From Caenorhabditis remanei (lineage: Eukaryota; Nematoda; Chromadorea; Rhabditida; Rhabditidae): a stretch of 64,000 nt of DNA. The stretch spans positions 20,088,001-20,152,000 of the forward strand of contig NC_071332.1 in NCBI RefSeq assembly GCF_010183535.1, in the 5' to 3' direction. Positions within the stretch are counted from its first letter, which is position 1, and every line of letters begins with the position of its first letter. A program made the position numbers and the translations under genes. The notes under the pieces are model-generated. The model saw only the letters and a list, made by a program, of their open reading frames with translations. It was not told where the DNA came from and made no database searches. This document shows positions 45,910 to 57,900 of the stretch, piece after piece.

Positions 45910-46322
45910 TAATGTGCTGCAGGTGAAGATGCATTTCTAATCTTTAACACTTTTTCTTAGATTTCATAAATCTTTTTTTTTTTGAAAAACCCGACCATGA
46001 CGAACAACTTCTCCATCCCACTAACAGAAGTCTATAACAGATATTGCGAAGAAGGATAGCATTAGATGGTTGATTTGAGTTATAAGATGGGCTACTAAGA
46101 CATCCCGAATAAACAATTTTACTCGTTATTAACACAGAGTTATGCAAATTTTATAGAAATAATTGATAATCTGAAACAACGGACCTGTCACGTTCTCTGT
46201 TTATTTAATCTGGAAAACTGATCTCTGGTTCCAATAATAGCTGCTCAGCTAGTGATTTTCAGCTGCTCTTATCTCGAGTTTTAACAAATCTTATTTATAA
46301 AATCCTTTTACATCTTTTCTAG
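45910..46322. other. Spacer between tandem srz genes
   Basis: The last 60 bp before 46323 (CAGCTGCTCTTA...TCTTTTCTAG) matches the 5' flank of copy 1, a probable shared proximal promoter and duplication boundary. An antisense open frame at 45944-46147 has no support. Confidence 0.45.
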
Positions 46323-47350
46323 ATGAACGACTCGTTGCAATTTTCCTTCAACTGCTCTTCTAAGTTCTCAGATGAGAATATCAATCAAGTTGATCAAACA
46401 TTTGCTCCAACTATTCTTCATACATATGTAGCACTTCTAACAGTCATAACTCTTTTCTATATTTACGTATTCCGTAAAAATGAGAATAGGGACAAAAAAA
46501 CACCGCTATTTCAAATACCAAACCATTTCTACAAAACCACTAAATTCATACTGATTGCTATTTATTCTTTTGAATTGTCGGTTGCTCTCACAGTTTATAA
46601 AACCAGTTTGACAGATTTTTTTATTCTATCTATCCTTGTCTTTGTTCCATTTGCGTATTATTTTTTAATTGTGCTAACTCAAGTCAACCAGTTGCTTCTA
46701 TGTATGCTGGCTTTTCAAAAATTTGCAGTTTTCTTCATTCCAAGTCTAGAAACTCATTTCACTCTTACTCCCAAAACCGTCAAGTGGTTTGTGCGGGTTG
46801 CAGCCGGAGTTATAGTTATAGAAAAGAGTTTTTTCTATATTTTTGAAACCTTACTGGTACGGAGGCTCAGGCTATACGCTATACATAAAAAATCTACAAA
46901 CGTTTTTCAGTGCGCATGGGACGATCCTATAATTAATTCAATTAACATCTACATTTTTTCTAATATTTTTCTTATTGTTTGTTCTCTTTTATATGTACCT
47001 ATAATGTTAAGCATTCGACAGTACAGCTACTTAAGCTCCGCCCAACTAAACCAGCCACAGAGATACATTCTTTGGCAGATTGTTGCGGTGGTTGTTGTAA
47101 AGCTTGTGAGTTTACTGAGCTTTTTATTTATTTTTTTAATTTTAAATTTACCATGCAGACCTACATTCCCTTATTCATCTTCTATCTGGGTTTGGATATA
47201 GATAATGCAGTGGATGCGTGCAATATGGCTGATTTGTTTGCAACTCCGTTAATTATCCAATTAACATATCTCGGATGTAACAGAAGAAATTTATTGACAG
47301 TGGTTCATTCTTTTAAATTGGACAATATTTTGAAGACATTTTCCAGTTGA
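46323..47350 (+). CDS. srz-type chemoreceptor (tandem copy 2)
   Basis: Exons: 46323-46856, 46911-47105, 47159-47350, giving 306 residues. Very similar to copy 1 (RDKKTPLFQIPNHFY, SYLSSAQLNQPQRY, PLIIQLTYLGCNRRN). The first intron is 54 bp and has no stop in frame, so retention would add 18 residues; copy 1 argues that it is spliced. The C-terminus ends 20 residues sooner than copy 1 because a stop follows TFSS. Confidence 0.88.
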
Positions 47351-48891
47351 AGCGCAAGAGTAGATGTGCTGAGAGGTTCTCTAAATCAAGAGAGCTCAAC
47401 AAGATATTGATGATGTGATGCAAGTGTTTTTTTTTTCTAATCTTTGACACTTTTTGACAAGATAGTTTTTAATGTGACTGTTTGATTGAAAGAAAATCAA
47501 TAACGTTTTTATAACAAAGGTATTGATGTAGAGCTGACTTGAATCCTTGAAACTACTATTTTGAGCAACTCCTGTACACGGACAACAAAACATTTTTAAC
47601 CCATTCCTATATCAAAGATTGCAGGTGTCTTCTATTGCAACCCAAAAATGACAGCTCAATCAGCAACGGCGATCAGAGCACGTATTCAATGAACTTAATA
47701 CTCTATTCATTGTCGGTGAGTTGTTGTTCCTAGTAAGCCTCTACACAAGAGAATTTCAGACGATGCTATAACAACCTCTACTACAAGAAAGTCGTCTATA
47801 TTCCTGTCTTAAAATCTATGAAATTATGAAATTCGGTGCTAGTCGAAATGATAGTCAGAAGACGTGAGGTGTGGAGGAGTGCGGAAGATTTATAGGAAAA
47901 GAGACAGCTTATTAATTCGTAGGACAAAAAAAGTTGGTGTGTCTGTGAGTTTATTTATGGAAAATTATAGGTAATTATTAATTTTCTTAATTTCAGGTTC
48001 TGCTATGTACAAATAATGCAGAAATTGGAAGAGAAACCTTTGGTAGTCCGTGAATCTGTCGTTTGAAGGACTACTGTAATCAAATTCGCAACAAGATCAA
48101 TTTTTCAAAACTTTTTTCTAGATCCTTCTTACTAACCATGCAATCTATAAAACCATTCACAATTTTTGAACTATTGAACACCATGACAAATAATAGTGTA
48201 TTCGATAACATCAGCGAAACAAAACTTCACAAAAATTGATGAACACGAGAACTAAGTAGACACAATTTGGAGAAAATAATAGATGTACTTCTACCTAAAG
48301 TCGCGAACTGATAAGAACATGGTGAATGGAAAAAGGGGGTTTAATTGATAAGGAAAATGATAAGAACACAATAATCTTAGGGACATAAGCTGATAACCGA
48401 CATAGAATTGCTTATTTGTGTCCCAGTATCGACACAAAAATAACTCTACTGATAAAAAAGTTAACGCGATTCTTATCAAGCTTGCTGGTCAGGCAGGTAT
48501 AATGTCAAAATGATAAAAATCATAACAATTATATCAGTAAAAAACACGAAAGTACAGATAAGATGATTATAATTCAGGTCTTTTTTAATTACTGTGGTTT
48601 TTTAGTTATCATTAATTACATAGTTACTTCATCAAAATAAGTATGGTCATGAAAACCACTATTTAGTAAAAGTTGATAGAAATTACTGTATTTTACAGAA
48701 TGAATGTACGATGATTTCTGATTTAGTTATTTATTTATAAAAAAATTCATAATTTATTATGTTCGATTGTCAGCGTTTCCGGGCACGCATCAACTGACCA
48801 TAGCAATGACTAAAAATTACTAATTGTATCTCTATATACTACCTCGAAAATAACAAAACCAATTCTTTCGAATCTACTACTGTCTGTCTCT
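47351..48891. other. 1.5-kb intergenic region
   Basis: 47351-47420 continues the srz 3' similarity. Beyond that I find no conserved exon. At 48760-48850 on the minus strand a possible HCYGQLMRARKR exon with an acceptor could be an extra 3' exon of zf17, but the phase does not fit the obvious donor. Confidence 0.35.
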
Positions 48892-51800
48892 TCAACTTAC
48901 AATCTTGCTCCTACTATTTTCGGCCACTCTCTTCAAATCTAATGTTCTCTCAACTTTTATCATCGATTTGCGGTCTTTTCCATTTCTTTTATGATACATA
49001 TAGCAAGCACTGAAATCTAGTTATCAATTATTACAGATATAAGCTTACTTGCAAATTTTCTCTTTAGTGACAGGATGAACATCGAATTTTCCTGTAAGTA
49101 GAGTTCGCTTACAGAACGTATTGGCGCAACTGAAAAAGCAATGAAGTTCAATGAAAAACTTTTTTAAACTCACTTTGTTTCGTGTTTTTCTCTTCTTCTT
49201 TTTTCTCTTCTTATGATCTTTTCTCGGTCTCTTCCTTCTCTTCTGTAGTAATCATAACATGCTCTAAAATTCAGATAACAGTAAGGAAAAAAGAATTTCC
49301 TCTAGCCTACCTGCAAAGTTTCTCTTGAGTGACAGGATGATACCCTATGTTTTTCGGAATAAGTGCTTGCTTGCAGAATGTATTGGCACAACTGAAAAAA
49401 TGAAAATAGCAACCGAGTTCAGTGGAAAACATCAAAACATTACTTTGTTTCGTGGCTTCTTCTCACTGTTTTGAATATTCGGTCTTTTCCATGTATTTTG
49501 AAATAATTGTAGCAGTTTCTGAAATCAAGTTATCAGTTACGGATAAACTCTCAAGCTTACATGCAAACTCTCTCTTTAGTGACAGGATGAGACCTGAACT
49601 TTCTCTTAAGTAAGGTGAGATGGCAAGCTATGTTGGCGCATCTAAAAAACAGTTTTCAGGGTTCACATTTACATGACTAATTTTCACTTTTGATCTTCCA
49701 ACAATTTGAATTGGCTTCTTTTTTTATATGGTGATTCCTGGATACCCTCGTTTTGTAATTCTAGACTTTTTGTGGAGCACGAGCTGAAAATTGAAAAGAT
49801 ATTTCCAGAACAAATTGAATTAGCCACTCAGCCTACTTATCACTGTTAAATTCTCCATCAGAATCTTCTGTTGTTTCTTTTTTCGGGAACGGTATCTGGG
49901 ATGGCGGCCAGTAGGAAACTTGCTGAGAATTCGTCTCAGGTGTATACCCAAACAAGGGGTGCTTCATTATTGGAGACATTGGTCTCAGGAAGGGTGCTGG
50001 GTATCCAGGTAACACGGGGTGAAATGGGAGGATGTATGGATTGAAAAATTGTTCGGGTGATGAACTGGGACCACCACACAAATGCTCATCGGTCACTGCG
50101 ATAGACACTGGTTGAGGTGCTGTTGAAGATGTGGGCGGACTCAGTAATGGCACTGGAGTAGCAACCAGTCCTGGTGTGCTTAATCCCCTTGTGTTGAACA
50201 TAGAACTGTAGACGATTGGATCATTGCTAAGGACTCGTGCAGCATCTTTCCGCGCTTCCTGAGTAACTACACTCCTTTCAGAAAACGCGGTGTCGGGGCT
50301 TGTTTGAATATTATAAGTGTCCCCAATCAATTGAAAAGTTTGGTCCGTGGTAGGGGAGCTTATGAAGAGGTCATCAGATTTAGAAACAGGCAAGGGTTCT
50401 GGAGCTGCAAACAGGTTGCGTGGGGATATCTCCGGAATAGGCAGTATAGTGTCTGGCTGTGCTTCAGGGGCTATGGGGATTGGTTCCGGCATCGAAACTG
50501 TGGTAATTGGCTGTGGTACAGAGAGTATGGGGACGAGATCAGATCCCGACACTTCAAGGATAACTGGCTTGCTAGATCTGAAAAGGTTTCAGTTTAAACA
50601 AAATGTATGCGGAAGCCTCGGCACCCTGGTAACCTTGAAAATGGCTCATCAAGATGTGAAGATGGTTTAATTCCCGTAGCTAAATCTGAAGATGGATTAG
50701 AAAAAGATACATAGCAGTCTGTTGCAGGTAGCGTAGCCAGGATAGGGATTGCTCTAGCATCTTTGTCTTGCTTCCGGATTTTTCTATGACAGGTGCTGCA
50801 AAAAAAAAAACTAATTGTGAAAACAATCCCTTCATAATAATTTACTTACATACAAACAGGTTTCCAGCTATCAGGATGACGTTTCACTGTCTTTTGTTTC
50901 AGTATTCTGTTGCACTCGGGCATGGCGCATTTTTCAGTTTTATTCCATTTGATTTTGTAGCAAAACCGACACAGTGCTTTCTTTTCCGTTAGTCTCTTAC
51001 AGGATGGGTTTGCACATGGCTTGAACGGTCCGTATGGGACATTTCTTTGTTTACGTAAGAAATAATGGTTGTAGCATTTGCTGAAAAAATTTACTTCAAG
51101 GGAAAAGAGATGTGAAATTTTCAGATGTTCAACTCGCCTACAACACCTCTCAGCAGTCATAAATGGATGTCTGTAACCAGGAGTGGCTAGTGGCCGCTTA
51201 CAGGTCAGATCACAGCAGAGTCGAAGTGTGGTGGAACTTGGATTGCTAGGGTTAGGAGTCTCTTGAAATGGTATCGGGACAATGGAAACAGGAGGCTCCG
51301 GAATAGGTAGTATAGTGGCTGGCTGTGACATGGAGATAGAGGTGACTTGCCCCGGTCCAGAAACTTCAAGGACGGCAGGCTTCCTGAATATAAAAATTTT
51401 CCACTTGAAACAAAAAGTATGAAGAAAATTCGGTACCCTGGTAACTTTGGAAATGACTCATCAAGATGTGGAGTTGGTTCTGTTTCCGTAGCTGCATCAG
51501 AAGGAGGATTAGAAAAAAGTACAGAACAGTCTGTACCAGGTAGCGTAGAGGAATATCCAGAAACTTTGTCTTGCTCCCGGGAGCAAAACCGACACATCGC
51601 TTTCTTTTCCGTTAGTCTCTCACAGTATGGATTTGCACATGGCTTAGACGGTCCCCATGGGACATTGTATTGTTCACGTGCCTTATAACGCTTGTAGCAC
51701 TGGCTGGAAATTTTGAGTTAAAGGGAGACGAAATGTGAAACTTTCAGATGTTCAACTCACCGACAACACCTCTCACCGATCATAAATGGATGACTGTAGC

Positions 51801-54207
51801 CAAGAGTGGCTAGTGGCTGTTTACAGGATGGATCACAGCAGAGCCGAAGGGCGGTGGAGAGAAACTTGTCTGTGCTGTAAGTCACGCGCCGGGAGCATGA
51901 AGAGTGATCTTTCACAGAAATTGGCTGGGCAAAGTTTGGAGGTTCTTTGCTTTGCACTGCGATAGACTCTGGTTGAGGAGCTTTCGAAAGTGTGGAAAGG
52001 CTCAGTAGTGGCACTGGAGTAGCCACTAGTCCCGGTGTGCTTAATCCTCTTGTGTTAAACACGGAACTGTAGTAGTTTGGATCATGGACTGCCGGAAAAT
52101 CCTTCCGCGCTTCCTGAGTAACTGCACTCCTTTCCAAAAACGCGGGGTCGGGCCGAGTTAGGAAACTATAAGTTTCCCCAATCAATTGAAAAGTTTGGTT
52201 CGTGGCAGGGGAGGCTTCAGGGGGAGAAACAGTAAAGGGCTCTGGAGCAGCAAACATGATGCGTTGGGATAGCTCCGGAGAAGGCAGTATAGTGGCTGGC
52301 AATGGTATGGGGGTTATGCAAACTTCAGAAGTTTCAAGGAGTGGATGGATCATGGGGGCTATGGGGACGAGTACAGATTCGGAAGTTTCAAAGACAACGG
52401 GCTTGCTAGATCTGAAAATTTTTCAGTTTAAAAAAGTATGCGAAAAACTAGGTACCCTGGTAACTTTGGAAATGACTCATCAAGATGTGGAGATGGTTCG
52501 GTTTCCGTAGCTAAATCAGAAGGTGGATCTAAAAAAGGTACAAAACAGTCGGTTGTAGGCAGTCTGGTGGAGGGATTTTCAAAAACTTTGTATTGCTCTC
52601 GAAAGCAAAAACGACACAGCGCCTTCTTTCCCGTTAGTCTCTCGCAGGATGTGTTTGCACATGGCTTGAAGGGTCCCCATGGTACATTGTTTTGTTTACG
52701 TAAGCGATAACGGTGGTAGCAGTTGCTGAAAAATTTGAGTTCAAGGGAGAAAGGAAGTGAAATTTTCAGTGGTTCAACTCACCGACAACACCTCTCACCA
52801 GTCATATATGGATGTTTGAAGCCAAGAGTGACTAGTGGCTCCTTACAGGTTGGATCACAACAGAGTCGAAGGGTGGTGGAATTTAACTTGCTAGGGTTAG
52901 GAGGCTCTTGAGGTACAAAACAGACGGTTGCAGGCAGCGCGGCCAAGTTAGAGACATTTCCAGACACTTTGTCTTGCTTCTGGATTTTTTTATAACAGAG
53001 GCTGCAAAAAAACTAATTCTGAAAACAATCTCTCTATAACAATTCACTTACAGACAAACAGGTTTCCCGCTATCAGGATGACGTCGCACTGTATGATTTT
53101 TCAGTAGCCTGTTGCAGTCGGGCATGGCGCATATAGCAGTAAATTCGGTTTCGAAGCAAAATCGGCACATTCCTTCCTTTTCCGTTAGTCTCTCACAAGA
53201 CGGGTTTACACATGACTTGAACGGTCCCCATGGTACATTCTTTTGTTTAAGTAAGCGATAACGCTGGTAGCACTTGCTGAAAAATTTAAGTTTAAGGGAG
53301 AAGGGAAGTGAAATTTTCAAAGGTTCAACTCACCTACAACACCTCTCGCCAGTCATATATGGATGTTTGAAGCCAAGAGTGACTAGTGGCTCCTTACAGG
53401 TTGGATCACAACAGAGTCGAAGGGTGGTGGAGGGAGACCTGTCTGTGATGTGAGTCTTGCGCCGGGAGCATGACGAGTGATCTTTCACAGAAATTGGCCT
53501 GTCAGGGTTCGGAAGTTCTTCACTCACAGAGACGGTACCCACTGGTTCTTGTAACTTCATTTCCATAGCTATCTTCAACCCCTCCAAATAAACATCTTTT
53601 GGCACTGGATCCACAATTTCCGTTCGTTTCAGAGCAGGGAATATCTCAGACAACGCCTTGACACAAGCACTGGAGGGTGCTGGCTCCTTCGGTGGTTCGA
53701 TGAACGGAACCGGCAGTTTTGATCGATTTTCTGATTCCTCAGCTTCCTTACGTTGCGTTTCTTGTGTCACGAATTTGTCATGACAGTATCTGAAATTTTC
53801 CGCTGTAGGTCGATTTCTTATAGAAAAAGCCCACCGACAAACAATTTTCTTTGTCTTCGGATGTATAAACGTGGTCCCTTCATTCATCACAGTGAAACAA
53901 GTGTCGTTGGAGCATCTAGAAATGTTTTCAAAGTACAGTAACCGACAGAAAAACCTACTGATACTTTTTCTTCGCATGCACCGGTCTGTCCCATTGTTTC
54001 CGTTGATAGTATATGTAGCAAAGTCTATAAATTTCTTTGTTTGGGTTACTGTAGTCTACGTGAGTTACCCGCATGCAGGTTTCTTCGATTTTGGATGTAA
54101 ATAGTCGGGTTTTGTTCCAAGAGAGACGGAACAGTTGTAGCATCTGGAATTAGTTCAAATTACAGTAACCTGGAAAAAATACAGTTCCTTAACACAACTT
54201 TATCCAT
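48892..54207 (-). CDS. zf17: very large tandem C4 zinc-finger protein (21 exons)
   Basis: The spliced frame is open for 1,444 residues. Exons: 54194-54207, 54069-54143, 53959-54024, 53835-53915, 53334-53789, 53052-53276, 52783-53001, 52456-52725, 51761-52411, 51437-51703, 51138-51383, 50850-51080, 50625-50795, 49837-50577, 49688-49783, 49561-49641, 49444-49518, 49311-49391, 49174-49263, 49049-49129, 48892-49009. About 15 fingers: CYNC; CSNDTC; then repeated cassettes CCDPTCKEPL...ERCC..C, CxNPSCERLTEKK..CRFC, and in two cases CAMPxCNR...HPDS.KPVC; then three CANxxC fingers. Between them are Pro-rich segments (TRGLSTPGLVATPVPLL; LRPMSPIMKHPLFGY). Exon 1 (MDKVV) is inferred from phase. One intron (51081-51137) starts GC. 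Confidence 0.78.
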
Positions 54208-54965
54208 AGCAGCCCTAGAGGATTCCTAATATTGTAACTATGCAAAGGAAAAATTGGAACCAGCGAACAGTTACAATTAAAAAGTCACAAGTGAAAAAGA
54301 AACGTTTGCTGTAGAGACAGAGACCCCCTTGTCAAAATTTTCTATCGGAATTCTATCTCACATCAATTTTTTCGCTTCTTCTCTGTCAAATCGCCACCCC
54401 CGTGTAATTTATTGACGATGATTTGTGATGATCTTTTGAAAGCCAAGACGAGAGAAGACGTGATTGATGAGTGACAGAGTTCCGTTAGGGGGTCTCACTC
54501 CCTGCAGAAAACGATTTATTTTTGGTGACGGTGACTTTTTATTTGTAACTGTTCGATTGTTCCATTTTTTCTAAACAGTTTAATTTAATTACCATTAATT
54601 GGTTACTATGTCCAAACAACTCTGTAGACTATTTAGAGTACTGTATCAACTATTCCTTCACGAAAAGTTGGTGGAAATTACTGTAGGTTACTGTACGCAT
54701 TACTGTAGACACCAGTTTTGGATTAATATAGCAATGATTATATTCCATGTCTGACACTGAGTCTCAAAATTCAAAACATAGAAATTCAAACCGAAAAAAA
54801 ACAGTCTCCACCTTCCTCTGCGTAAGAAATCGGAAACTTGCTGATCGGCGGAACAAATTGCGGAAAACTGTAAAGAACATTTTGTGTCTCACTGATCTTT
54901 TTAGATTTATATTGAACTTTTTTTCACCCAAATTTCTTATTCAGATCGCAAAATTCAGCAAAGAA
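54208..54965. promoter_or_regulatory. Divergent intergenic region between zf17 and zf18
   Basis: The two genes start about 760 bp apart on opposite strands, so this may hold a two-way promoter. It contains a foldback repeat (54264-54555) and matches in reverse the blocks at 34.4-35.1 and 36.8-37.3 kb. The open frame from 54747 into zf18 is probably read-through of this block, because the part before 54950 is non-coding elsewhere. Confidence 0.45.
54264..54555. repeat. Foldback repeat with CGAACAGTTAC ends, copy 2
   Basis: Left arm CGAACAGTTAC and GAAACGTTTGCTG face right arm CTGCAGAAAACG and GTAACTGTTCG. It is related to the repeat at 37095. Confidence 0.6.
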
Positions 54966-57900
54966 ATGGCCGAATTTTCAAGTTTCTATTCCTCTCTGTA
55001 CAATTCAAGGGGTTTGACTACTCCGAGACTGGTCGAGACGCCTACAGCTCCTCCTAATCCACATGTCGACAGCCCAGTGCCATTTTCACTACTGGAAACA
55101 CCCACTGAGCTGGTAGGCACCCCTGCGACTCTGAACCCAAGCGTGGGTATCCCCTCAGTATCTCCCGCGTGAGTGTTTTACCCAAATCGATATTTTCTTT
55201 GTTTTCTCCTTTGCAGCCTTTGTTACCGTTACCTTCACAAGGAAAGTGTGGAAGCCGTCCCACAGCAGCTACCGTACCCCATGCTACCTGGGTACCCTGG
55301 GTACCAACCTCCCTTCTTGAGACCTATGTCTCCAATAATGAAGCACCCCTTGTTTGGGTACACACCTGAGACAAATTCTCAACAAGTTCCTTACTGGCCG
55401 CCATCTCAGATACCGTTCCCGGAAAAAGAGGATCCCGATATTGAAGTAGTTTATGAAAGTAGGTTTATTTGTGTTGAGTGCTCAACTTACATTAACTTTT
55501 TCAGACATCCATGTACCAAATTGTTATAATCCGAGCTCCCCGCAAAAGGCACCGAATAGTTCCAAGTAGGCTGATGGCTATTTCAATTTGTACTAGTAAC
55601 GTAAAAATTGTTTTTAGCTTGTGCTCCACAAAAAGTCAAGAATCGCAAAACAAGAGTGTCCCAAATTCCTCACAAAAGAATGCTAACAAATGCCAATTGT
55701 TTGAAGATCAAAAGTAAAAATGAGTCCTGTAAATGTGAACCCTGATAACCTTTTTTAGATGCGCCAACTCAGGAAAAGACCAAACAATATTCAAAACAGT
55801 GAGAAGAAGAGTGAAACACGAAACAATGTAATTTAAATTTTTTTGGCATATTCTCAAAATACTGAAAGCCTTTTATTTTCAGTTGCGCCAATGCGCTTTG
55901 TAAGCGAGCTCTACTTCCGGGAAAGTTTAATGTTCACCCTGTAACTAATGAGAATGTTTGCATGTAAGCTTAACTACAGATATATCTGTAAGTGATCACT
56001 AGATTTCAGTGAATGCTGTTGGTATTATAAAAGAAATGGTAAAGACCGAGAAGTGATTTTAATGAGGAGAAAAATAGATGCAAAGAGAAGGGCCGAAAAG
56101 CTTGAAACAAAGTAAGATTCTTTAAACGGTTTTATAAACTCCAATAAGTTTTTGTTCAGTTGCTCAAATACATTCTGCAACCTACCACTACCTCCGGGAA
56201 AACACGCCACTCATCCTATCACTAAGGAGAAAATTTGTGTGTAAGTTGGCAGATGTAAACTTCAAGTTACATTATTATCCAATGAATAAGTTTCAGTGCT
56301 TGCTATGCCTACTATGAAATAACTGGAGGGACCGGAGATAGTGTAGGAGCAAAAATGTAAGTTGAAGGAAGGAAAAGTAGGGAATTCAAAGAAATGGGTT
56401 TTACAGAAAGCAAAAGAACGCTCATGAAGATCCAACAAATGGAAAGGGGGTGGCATCTGCCGATATTCCAGAATCACCCACTAAGCTTATAACAGTGCTT
56501 ACGTCGGAACATGTCCCAATAATAGAGCCCACTCAAAATTTTGAGCGCTCCAAGCAGAACTCAGATTTTGGTGCGTGGACCACTGCTCTAGCATCAAACA
56601 CAGAAAATCCTGCTATTTGCTGCCAAGAAGAAAGTATTGCTCATCAACCAGGGAAGCAACAGAAGGATGCGCAGAGCGACAAGTAAGCTAAACAATTATA
56701 AGTGTTCATCAATATTATCCGCAAATGGAGACTTGCCATTCAATGGTGATCCATATAAGAAGGTCAAAAATAAGACAACTTTTTTTAGATGCGCTAACAA
56801 TCTCTGTAAGGGAACACTTTTTCCGCGAAACATTAGGTATCATCCTATTACTAAGGAGAAGATTTGCAGGTAAGGTAGAAGATATTCCTTTTTTCGTACT
56901 GTTATCTAAATTTTAGAACATGTTATAATTACTACATAAAAGAAGGAAAAGACCGAGGAACAGAGGGAAGAAAAGAGCAGTATGAGATAAGGTGAGATAC
57001 TTGATTCGTTTCGAGACATTTTTGATTAATTTTTTGTTCAGTTGTGCCAACACATTCTGCAAAAAGCTAATCCATCCAAAAAACTTGAGAACTCATCCTG
57101 TGACTGAGACGAAGATTTGCTAGTAAGTTTGATGGCTCATTTGTAACTAATCACTAATTTTCAGTTCCTGCTACATTTATTATAAAAGAAATGGAAGAGA
57201 CCGAGAAGTGATCCAAATTCATACAAGAAGAAAAGAGCATGAAACTAAGTGAGATTCTTGACATTTTCTTTTTCCAATTTTCAGTTCAGTTGCGCCAACA
57301 CATTCTGCAAGCGCTTACTACTTCCGGGGAGACACGTGGCTCATCCTGTCACAAAAGAGCGGATTTGCGAGTCAGTTTTTTTATAATTTTTATAATGATA
57401 ACCAGTGTGTGCCTTCGAAGCAATTTCGAAAGAATTTTCGAAAAATCTTTCGAAAGATCTTTCGAAATTTTTTCGAAATTATTTCGAAAGAATTATTTCG
57501 AAATTTTTTCGAAAGATTTTCGAAAAATCTTTCGAAAGATCTTTCGAAAAAATTTCGAAATTTTTTCGAAAGAAATTTTTCGAAATTTTTTCGAAATTTT
57601 TTCGAAAGATCTTTCGAAAGATTCTTCGAAAGATTTTCGAAAGATCTTTCGAAAGATTCTTCGAAAGATTTTCGAAAGATCTTTCGAAAGATCTTTCGAA
57701 ATTAATTACTGTAGCTTTAAAGGCGCATAGCAAAAAAGTTTTCATACAGTATACAAAAATTACAAATCAGCCGTCTTCTACCAAATTCAGTGAAGTTTTG
57801 GTGTTTTATAGCAATAAATTTTCAAAATTTCCCCTGAACTTATATTTAATCTCCAAAAGACTGGTTAATTGAAAGTACCAACAAAAAAAGAAAAAAAATT

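Noticed and set aside
48291..48479. 62-codon minus-strand open frame
   Set aside because: No paralog, no splice signals and no motif; likely chance.
54069..54143. Start of zf17 at the ATG opening exon 2 (MLQLFRLSW)
   Set aside because: That frame loses the C-x2-C ligands and does not continue into exon 3; the +1 frame gives CYNC...CGLC and joins in phase.
54747..54965. N-terminal extension of zf18 from an upstream ATG
   Set aside because: The matching sequence at 34.6 and 36.9 kb is not open in that frame, and an acceptor plus the ATG at 54966 give a better start.
57405..57872. Long overlapping open frames on both strands, rich in SKDLSKDFRKIF-type repeats
   Set aside because: They arise from TTCGAAAGATC palindromes in the arms of a foldback element; all frames stay open because the repeat lacks stops.
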